A stretch of DNA of 64,000 bases from contig CAZMHF010000002.1 of assembly GCA_964566025.1 (NCBI GenBank), positions 27,223-91,222 of the forward strand, in the 5' to 3' direction. A program made the translations under genes and the position numbers. Positions within the stretch are counted from its first letter, which is position 1, and every line of letters starts with the position of its first letter. Below, in pieces: positions 27,826 to 33,376 of this stretch. Below the pieces are notes generated by a model, which made no database searches, was not told the origin of the DNA, and saw nothing but the letters and a program-made list of their open reading frames with translations. The DNA is from RGIG8306 sp964566025 (GTDB lineage: Bacteria > Bacillota > Clostridia > Lachnospirales > Lachnospiraceae).

Positions 27826-28257
27826 CTAAAAATTACATTTTGCACTGCCTTTTTCATTTAAGCCATCGGGTGATCCGTTCCATTTAAAAACAAGTAAGGC
27901 ATCGCGCAAATCATCCAGAAAGTGTTCTTCCGTACAATACGGAAAAACATTGTCAGTTAAATATTTTTTAGGAATATTCCAAACAACTGTATCATCGTCT
28001 TCAAAACTTATATTGAATTGCACAAAATAGTTCTTATTGTTCCAAATAAAAAGAAATACCTGTTCATCAGGGTACTCTCTATCACGCCCAGCTTTGCAAA
28101 GATAAATGTTTCTTTCCTTATCAACTGTCCAATAAAACCCTAAATCCATTTCAATTTCTTTAACAACCCGTCCCATGCTGAGAAGCGGCTTTTTAATCCC
28201 CCAAGATTTAAACTCCCTCTCTTGTTCGGGCGTCACTCTTTCGTTAATAAATGCCAT
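27826..28257 (-). CDS. Small RTX-operon protein, paralogue B
   Basis: A 143-residue soluble protein of no family I recognise, ending 17 nt before the RTX start. It is about two-thirds identical to the gene just upstream. Shared blocks are NWTVDKERNIYL-like, FIWNNKNY, SFEDDDTVVWNIP, FPYCTEEHFLDDLRDALLVF and a final KCNF. It has no signal peptide or membrane helix and is acidic. In hly operons this place is held by the acyltransferase HlyC, but none of its motifs is seen. A cytosolic immunity protein or chaperone for the RTX protein is the most economical guess. AAAGGAA precedes the ATG. Confidence 0.75.
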   Translation of the reverse strand: MAFINERVTPEQEREFKSWGIKKPLLSMGRVVKEIEMDLGFYWTVDKERNIYLCKAGRDREYPDEQVFLFIWNNKNYFVQFNISFEDDDTVVWNIPKKYLTDNVFPYCTEEHFLDDLRDALLVFKWNGSPDGLNEKGSAKCNF

Positions 28258-28290
28258 AACATTTCCTTTCTCGCCAAATGGCGAATAAAT
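28245..28290 (-). repeat. Duplicated leader with palindrome before paralogue B
   Basis: Forty-six bases covering the start codon and leader are nearly identical to 28742-28788. They include the palindrome CGCCAAATGGCG (28272-28283) just upstream of the AAAGGAA ribosome binding site. A short hairpin at this place could affect translation or mark an mRNA processing site. Confidence 0.7.
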
Positions 28291-28323
28291 ATTTTTTATC
28301 CAGCGACATATTCAATAGTTCTC

Positions 28324-28755
28324 CTAAAAATTACATTTTGTATTGCCTTTTTCATTTAAGTCATTGGGTTCCCCAAACGCTTGAAAAACAAGTAAGGCAT
28401 CGCGTAAATCATCCAAAAAGTGTTCTTCCGTACAATACGGAAAAACATGATCAATTAAATACTTTTCGGGAATATTCCAAACAACTGTATCATCGTCTTC
28501 AAAACTTCTATAAAATTGCACGATATAGTTTTTATTGTTCCAAATAAAAACGAATACTATTTCATTGGGATATTCTCTATCTTGAGCAACTTCTAAAAGA
28601 TAGATGTTTCTTTCCTTATCCACTGTCCAATTATAAGCTCTACCCATTTCAACTTCTCTCATAACTCGTCCCATACAAAGAAGAGGCTTTTCAATTCCCC
28701 AAGAATTAAACTCCACTTGTTGTTCGGGTGTCAATTTTTCATTAACAAATGCCAT
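28324..28755 (-). CDS. Small RTX-operon protein, paralogue A
   Basis: A 143-residue protein, first in the RTX operon and a tandem duplicate of the gene at 27826-28257. Most differences lie in the middle (GRAYNWTVDKERNIYLLEVAQ against DLGFYWTVDKERNIYLCKAGR), while the termini and the SFEDDDTVVWNIP block are retained. Keeping two full-length diverged copies argues for function in both, for example two immunity specificities or an immunity and chaperone split. No known domain is recognised. It shares the same palindromic leader as its paralogue. Confidence 0.75.
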   Translation of the reverse strand: MAFVNEKLTPEQQVEFNSWGIEKPLLCMGRVMREVEMGRAYNWTVDKERNIYLLEVAQDREYPNEIVFVFIWNNKNYIVQFYRSFEDDDTVVWNIPEKYLIDHVFPYCTEEHFLDDLRDALLVFQAFGEPNDLNEKGNTKCNF

Positions 28756-28788
28756 AACATTTCCTTTCTCGCCAAATGGCGAATAAAT
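28742..28788 (-). repeat. Duplicated leader with palindrome before paralogue A
   Basis: Second copy of the 28245-28290 leader, with palindrome CGCCAAATGGCG at 28770-28781 and the same AAAGGAA ribosome binding site. The duplication therefore included the translation-initiation region. Confidence 0.7.
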
Positions 28789-28953
28789 GACTGTATCAGA
28801 AAACTGAATTGAAATTGCAAAAAAACAGTCAGTACTTTAACGTTACTTTCAAGACTTGTTGGGAAAATACTAAAATCCCCTAGGCTTTTTAGTTTCTCAC
28901 GGCATTTTTATTCGATGAATCATCGCACTACAAACCGAACAGATGAAAATACA

Positions 28954-29010
28954 TTAAGTGCTGTCGAGACCGTTGTATTGTAAATTTAATCTAAAAACCA
29001 TTTTTCTCAT
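28954..29010 (-). CDS. Possible 18-residue leader peptide of the RTX operon
   Basis: ATG at 29010 opens an 18-codon frame (MRKMVFRLNLQYNGLDST) with an unusually strong GGGGGGTG 8 nt upstream. It lies about 25 nt after a TATAAT box and 200 nt before the first operon gene. Between it and the operon is the palindromic stretch CTAAAA-TCCCCTAGGCT-TTTTAG (28871-28893). The arrangement looks like a translated leader; it is small enough to be chance. Confidence 0.4.
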   Translation of the reverse strand: MRKMVFRLNLQYNGLDST

Positions 29011-29040
29011 TAAAAGTTCACCCCCCTTTCCACATAATAA

Positions 29041-29049
29041 ATTATAACA
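29041..29049 (-). promoter_or_regulatory. Extended -10 promoter candidate of the RTX operon
   Basis: Minus strand TGTTATAAT, a perfect TATAAT with the TGN extension, stands upstream of the leader frame. The -35 region 17 nt away (TGGCAT) is weak, as tolerated by extended -10 promoters. Confidence 0.55.
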
Positions 29050-29059
29050 TGTATTTGTA

Positions 29060-29713
29060 TTCAATGCCACAATATAAATCCATAATTTTCCCCAAAAATT
29101 TGACGTAGAAATTCTTCAAACGTTTTTGTGCAAAATGACGAAATAAGTCGTTGTGCGACATTTAGTATAGTTTCAAAGCAGTAAGTCCTGTGTGAATTAC
29201 AATTATTATTAGATTTTCATTTGTCCCAACAGGCTTGTCTTATTACATCGAAATCACAAAGGCAAGAGATCCTTTTCAGAAAACGTACCTGTTTCATTAT
29301 CAAATAGCTGACTGCTGCTTTTGAGCAGAATAAATATTTGCATACGCACTCCATGAGAATTATAACATAAATATTGTTTTTATGCAGGAATTTGGAATAA
29401 ACTATAAATTTTCTTGCAATAAACTAATATTTTTATTAAAATGGAACCGTCCTACCCTTATAGATCTTTCTTAAATCTATCACCGCCCTCCGTGCGGAAA
29501 TCTCATTTTGAAGAATACCTTTCTCTCCTTTGTCACGAGAATAGCAAGCATATGATGTGTGGACACACATCACCATTTCGGCAGTTTCAGCACTGCCAAA
29601 ACTCAGCTTGTTGGTGAAAAATTCTCCAAACCCCTTTGAAGATTACCGCCAAAGCGGGAATAAAAAATTCTCCCACGACAACAATCCCGCAGGAGAATAA
29701 ATCTTGTAAATAA
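29060..29713. other. Gene-free stretch upstream of the RTX operon
   Basis: About 650 bases without a supportable gene. The left half is AT-rich and contains the doublet repeat. The right half (29440-29700) is richer in G+C with short hairpins such as GGCAGTTTCAGCACTGCC and resembles the tail of a conjugative element after its relaxase gene, but only stop-broken frames are seen. Confidence 0.6.
29392..29426. repeat. Doublet repeat, island right copy
   Basis: TTGGAATAAACTA at 29392 and TTGCAATAAACTA at 29414, a 22-bp period, matching the doublet at 18088-18122. The two doublets bracket the complete RTX operon in the same orientation. Confidence 0.75.
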
Positions 29714-30240
29714 TCATTCAAGTCCATCGTCACGTTTACGGGATTTTTCACGTTCAAATAAATCGTCCTTACCCAAAATCATATCGACATTCTGTTTCAT
29801 TTTCTGCACATCGCCAAAGTCCTTTTTGAGAATTTCATACTCATCATATAAGGTGTTTTTTTCAGAAATAAGCTGATTTATTTCAGCACGGAGCGGTTTG
29901 ATAAACGGCGGTTTACCGTCCTTAATATAAGGTTTCAAAGACTGCTCGGCAGCTTTGAAAAGAATAAATTCCGACTCATGCTCACGGCGGTATTTTTCTT
30001 TCAAAATGACCTTGCTGCCCTTATCCACAACCGGCTTTGTTTTGCGATAAATCTCAATGTCTTTGATAAGAACATCAAGCTCCTTTATCCGCTTTTGAAT
30101 CGCTTTCATCCGACCATGAACGCTGTCTTTTTTGTATTTAACCTCCTAAGGAAGTCCACTGCCTAAGAGGCGGGGGACTTCCTTGGGAGGTTAAATTTTC
30201 TTCTTCTTTTCGGTAAAGCTCATCCTGAAGCAAATTCCTC
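29714..30240 (-). pseudogene. Relaxase C-terminal remnant, interrupted by hairpin element
   Basis: From 30109 the frame codes 131 residues of charged helix (MKAIQKRIKELDVLIKDIEI and LYDEYEILKKDFGDVQKMKQ), the pattern of the C-terminal tail of mobilisation relaxases of Firmicute conjugative elements. The frame stays open upstream to 30136 (YKKDSVHGR), where it meets a 59-bp palindromic insertion; beyond it LLQDELYRKEEEN continues in the same style. The N-terminal nuclease domain with its His triad is missing. It is therefore a decayed end of a relaxase gene and marks the island as a former conjugative or mobilisable element. Confidence 0.65.
30137..30195. mobile_element. 59-bp palindromic hairpin element, copy A
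   Basis: TTTAACCTCC at one end pairs with GGAGGTTAAA at the other; inner arms AAGGAAGTCC and GGACTTCCTT and GCCT-AAG-AGGC continue the stem. The reverse complement matches 48365-48399 over 35 bases. It splits the relaxase frame. It looks like a non-coding, hairpin-ended insertion, possibly related to IS200/IS605 ends. Confidence 0.6.
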
Positions 30241-30245
30241 CCTCC

Positions 30246-30871
30246 TTACTGATTGGTATAAAAAAATGCCGTCGCAAATCCTGACGGCGTTATGCTTCTT
30301 CTGACTTGACGTAAATTCAGTCCGCATCCTTTATTGTAAACATAACCCTCCGGAAGCTCCGGCAAATCTCTTGCGTTAATGCGATCAAACTTTGTTTTCT
30401 CATACTCAACAACATTTTTCTGCGGCGTCTTGAAATTCCCCCATAAATACGTCAGCTTCATATATCCATCGCCGTATTCCCACGGTTGAAATTCAAGTGC
30501 GGGATTTCCTAGAAAGAATTTGAGAAATTCTCTCGGATTTTCCAACGCCCAGAATTGCAGAGTTGTTTTCATTGCCGTCGGTTTTGAAAGTCGATACTGG
30601 CATTTCCAGATAATGTGCAGACACCGCTCTACCAGCTTCATTGCTGATTTTAAATCCCGTGATGTCTTGGCATTTGTACGTGCAAATGAGAAATGCGTAC
30701 AGGTTGGGGCGGCAAGTATTCCGTAGACGTTATCAGGCGGCTCGTAGCTGAACACATCATATTCAGGCAGCGTAATAAGCCGTACATCGTAACCCGCTTC
30801 TTTATACGGTTTGCTCCACGATCCCGTACCACCGCATAAATCAAGAATTATTTTTTACTGTTGTCATTCAT
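30246..30871 (-). pseudogene. Cytosine-type DNA methyltransferase, frameshifted near start
   Basis: The main frame up to about 30850 reads IILDLCGGTGSWSKPY (SAM-binding motif I), APTCTHFSFARTNAK (PC-type catalytic loop) and FWALENPREFLKFFLGNP (ENP motif), the order of C5-cytosine methylases carried by phages and conjugative elements. The only well-placed start, ATG at 30871 with GGTGGA upstream, gives MNDNSKK and then hits TAA; it would join IILDLCGG if the run of six A at 30851-30856 had seven. A start at GTG 30755 would lose motif I. So it is a pseudogene or a switchable gene, depending on slippage in that run. Confidence 0.7.
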
Positions 30872-30881
30872 TTCCACCTAC

Positions 30882-30918
30882 AAAAAAACGGCTGAATCTA
30901 TGAAGTTTCAGCCGTTTT
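30882..30918 (-). terminator. Rho-independent terminator after the NPPF methyltransferase gene
   Basis: Minus strand AAAACGGCTGAA pairs with TTCAGCCGTTTT followed by further T residues. It separates the two methyltransferase genes. Confidence 0.85.
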
Positions 30919-30998
30919 AATGATTGATAAGTCAATCTGTTCTTTTTTAGTTGGATATATATTCTTCCAATCTGTCGTTGACTTCTGACTTTGATATA

Positions 30999-31553
30999 TT
31001 AGATTTTAAGAGATCTTTCGTATTTTCTCAGTTCTCTGAAAACCAGTTTTTCCGGTAATAAGTTCCGGCAAAAGTAAGCAGAGCCAAAATGACAGCCTCC
31101 TTTGGTAATATCAAAGCGATTGGTATGATACTGTACTCTATTGTCAAAAACGAGCAATTCCAATCCCATTCGGAATAACCGAAAACGCCCTTTTGCCTGT
31201 AAACTGCTGACCGGAAGGAGCATTGCAAACGATTTTTCCAATTCATACAGACGTTTCAAGACTGCATCCTTTTTCGAGAACGGAGGATTGCTGATGATAA
31301 CATCATATTCAGATGGTCCATATTGAAAAAAGTCTAATCCATCCTTTAATGCACTTCGTATAACGCTGTATCCGTTTTCTGAGAATATTTGATAAAACGC
31401 CGACCATTCCTCATCAAACGGACACCAGATTTTCTTATGCTCCGGAATAAATTCAAGCAGAGGAGTCACTGCATAGAACGGCGTATAGCATTCGTCACCT
31501 TTTGCTGTTCTGTTGGCTTGCAGATATGCTTTATTTATCGGTATTTTTATCAC
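30999..31553 (-). CDS. DNA adenine methyltransferase-like protein (NPPF motif)
   Basis: A 184-residue protein with the amino-methyltransferase motif IISNPPFSKKD near residue 90, preceded by an IWCPFDEEWSAF segment (an acidic SAM-pocket region) and the N-terminal AYLQANRTAKGDECYTP. Proteins of this short kind are common on Firmicute phages and conjugative elements and are thought to modify adenine. The start is uncertain: GGAGGTG is directly at the GTG used here, which is too close to serve it, so the true start may be another weak codon a few residues later. It is probably cargo of the decayed element. Confidence 0.7.
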   Translation of the reverse strand: MIKIPINKAYLQANRTAKGDECYTPFYAVTPLLEFIPEHKKIWCPFDEEWSAFYQIFSENGYSVIRSALKDGLDFFQYGPSEYDVIISNPPFSKKDAVLKRLYELEKSFAMLLPVSSLQAKGRFRLFRMGLELLVFDNRVQYHTNRFDITKGGCHFGSAYFCRNLLPEKLVFRELRKYERSLKI

Positions 31554-31619
31554 CTCCGAATTTTTACTTAAATTTCTTTGCGAGATATTGACAAACTCCT
31601 TGAAATATGCTTAGGGCAT

Positions 31620-31652
31620 AAAAAAATCCTGCATGAACTTCTTCATACAGGA
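31620..31652 (-). terminator. Rho-independent terminator after the lipoprotein gene
   Basis: Minus strand TCCTGTATGAA pairs with TTCATGCAGGA around GAAG, followed by seven T residues. Confidence 0.9.
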
Positions 31653-31696
31653 CTCAAAATATTTTTTATTTTTCTTAAAACAATGTCTTCAACGAA

Positions 31697-32044
31697 TTAT
31701 TCAGCGTCTGTTGTAGCTTCTGTTGTATCTTCTGCTGTATCATCTGCTGTTGTATCTTCTGTTGTTGTATCTTCTGCTGTTGTATCAGCTGCTGTTGTAT
31801 CATCTGCTGTACCAGCTTCTGTTGTACCAGCTTCTGTTGTACCAGCTGCTGTTGTGTCATCTGCTGTTGTATCAGCTGCTGTTGTGTCAGCTTCTTTTGT
31901 GTCAGCTTCTGTTGTCTCAGGTGCTTTTGTGCCCTCTGTTGTAGCTTCAGTTGTCTTTTTATCATCTTTCTTTGCACAACCAGCAAATGCACTAATAGCT
32001 AATACCGATACCATCACTAATGCGATCATTCTTTTTTTCATCAT
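31697..32044 (-). CDS. Lipoprotein with low-complexity Thr/Asp/Glu/Ala tail
   Basis: A 115-residue secreted lipoprotein. MMKKRMIALVMVSVLAISAF is the signal peptide and AFAGC the lipobox, with Cys at about residue 23. A short KKDDKK linker is followed by about 85 residues made almost only of T, A, D and E in irregular TTA/DTT/EDTT repeats. Such tails link the lipid anchor of larger lipoproteins to a folded domain, but none follows here, so the gene may be a truncated lipoprotein or a surface-coating peptide. AGGAG is 7 nt upstream of the first ATG. The repetitive codons make it prone to length change. Confidence 0.8.
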   Translation of the reverse strand: MMKKRMIALVMVSVLAISAFAGCAKKDDKKTTEATTEGTKAPETTEADTKEADTTAADTTADDTTAAGTTEAGTTEAGTADDTTAADTTAEDTTTEDTTADDTAEDTTEATTDAE

Positions 32045-32143
32045 TCATTTCTCCTAAAATATAATTAGTTTTTCCATTTGTGTACACATTTAAAATTAAA
32101 TATGTACAGTTTATGAACAAACTATGAATATATTTTAGCATAC

Positions 32144-32170
32144 AAAAAGGGGTTTGGCAACCCCCTTTTA
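32144..32170 (-). terminator. Rho-independent terminator after the sigma-like gene
   Basis: Minus strand AAAGGGG pairs with CCCCTTT around GTTGCCAAA, followed by a T run, 28 nt after the stop codon. Confidence 0.85.
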
Positions 32171-32197
32171 TGAATACTATGTGTTTTCTTTGTGAAA

Positions 32198-32743
32198 TTA
32201 TTCTAAAACATCAAGAGCTTGCTTCATATATGCTCTTACTTCGTCTTCGCTTATGCCTAGATAATCGCCAATTTCTAATAATGTTGGCTCTCTATCAAGC
32301 TTTGTGGCTAATGTGGTTATGGCTTCATTTGTCGCATTGACCATATATGCAATGTGCTTGTCATTCTCATCTAGGTTCAACTGCTCTGCAACAACATCCT
32401 CAAATGCTTCCACTAATGTGCGGTTTAGATGTGTAATAAAGTCACCCTCCGTATACGTATGAACACCTTGCATAATTCCCAAATTTCCTTCTTGAATTAA
32501 GTCTAGTGCCAAAATACCTTGGTCTAAATAATCTTCTAGAACCTCCATCACCAAATATAGATGCCCTTCAATTAATCGCTCTTTTGCTTTCTCATCACCG
32601 TCAAACATCTTGGCAATCAATTCTTCTCTTTCTTTTGCCGTCAATGGCTCTATCTTCGAAAGAGATTCCTCATAAAGCTCTAAGACACTGATTGCTTCCA
32701 TGGCTTCGTTATTGTATATAGCATCCATTTCAAATGAATCCAT
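32198..32743 (-). CDS. Degenerate sigma-70-like regulator
   Basis: A 181-residue protein with sigma-factor flavour but no full sigma core. LTAKEREELIAKMFDGDEKAKERLIEGHLYLV resembles region 1.2/2.1 and DLIQEGNLGIMQGV region 2.2. The DNA-melting segments 2.3 and 2.4, rich in aromatic residues, are not seen. The C-terminus LATKLDREPTLLEIGDYLGI matches region 3.0; region 4 is missing. It could act as an anti-sigma decoy or auxiliary factor. The gene follows rubrerythrin by 13 nt, so the two may be co-transcribed. Confidence 0.7.
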   Translation of the reverse strand: MDSFEMDAIYNNEAMEAISVLELYEESLSKIEPLTAKEREELIAKMFDGDEKAKERLIEGHLYLVMEVLEDYLDQGILALDLIQEGNLGIMQGVHTYTEGDFITHLNRTLVEAFEDVVAEQLNLDENDKHIAYMVNATNEAITTLATKLDREPTLLEIGDYLGISEDEVRAYMKQALDVLE

Positions 32744-32756
32744 ATAAACGCCCTGC

Positions 32757-33296
32757 CTAATAATTATCTTCTTTTAATTGGAAGAATGATTGTGGGTGGT
32801 CACATACTGGGCAAATAACTGGTGCCTTTTTGCCGATAGAAATATGTCCACAGTTAATGCACTTCCAAATCGCATCGCCATCTTTTGAGAATACAAGATC
32901 TCCCTCTACATTGGCAAGCAATTTCAAATAGCGCTCTTCATGTTCTTTTTCAACGTTTGCAACCGCTCTGAATTTCTTCGCGATATCTAAGAAACCTTCT
33001 GCCTCTGCCTCTTCAGCAAATGTAGCATACATTTCTGTCCACTCATAGTTTTCGCCTTCAGCTGCTGCTTTAAGGTTTTCTTGTGTTGTTCCGATACCGT
33101 CATGCAATAATTTGTACCACATTTTTGCATGCTCTTTTTCATTGTCCGCTGTCTCTTGGAAGATGTTCGAAATCTGAACGAATCCGTCCTTTTTCGCCTT
33201 TGAAGCGTAATATGTATATTTGTTACGCGCCATTGATTCTCCTGCGAATGCTTCTAATAAATTCTTTTCCGTCTTGCTACCTTTTAATTCTGCCAT
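32757..33296 (-). CDS. rbr: Rubrerythrin
   Basis: Cytosolic peroxide reductase of anaerobes, 179 residues. The N-terminal four-helix di-iron domain shows the ligand-bearing segments EAFAGESMARNKYTYYA, ETADNEKEHAKMWYK, EEAEAEGF and VANVEKEHEERYLKL. A C-terminal rubredoxin domain has CINCGHI and CPVCDHP. The length is normal. AGGAGG precedes the ATG, and a TTGTTA-N17-TAGAAT promoter lies upstream. It probably protects the oxygen-sensitive hydrogenase metabolism of the cell. Confidence 0.95.
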   Translation of the reverse strand: MAELKGSKTEKNLLEAFAGESMARNKYTYYASKAKKDGFVQISNIFQETADNEKEHAKMWYKLLHDGIGTTQENLKAAAEGENYEWTEMYATFAEEAEAEGFLDIAKKFRAVANVEKEHEERYLKLLANVEGDLVFSKDGDAIWKCINCGHISIGKKAPVICPVCDHPQSFFQLKEDNY

Positions 33297-33331
33297 ATCT
33301 TATTCCTCCTTTAAAATGAATTTCTGTTTAC

Positions 33332-33360
33332 ATTCTACCACAATCTTTGATGATTAACAA
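33332..33360 (-). promoter_or_regulatory. Promoter of rubrerythrin
   Basis: Minus strand TTGTTA, 17 nt, TAGAAT, ending 35 nt before the start codon. No clear PerR box was seen. Confidence 0.65.
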
Positions 33361-33376
33361 TGGATTTTGGCCGAAT

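Noticed and set aside
27826..28755. HlyC-type acyltransferase before the RTX gene
   Set aside because: Neither small protein has the conserved His/Asp motifs or the length pattern of toxin acyltransferases.
31578..32057. 159-codon plus-strand frame rich in V, S and A
   Set aside because: Antisense of the T/A/D/E lipoprotein tail, and it runs through that gene's terminator.
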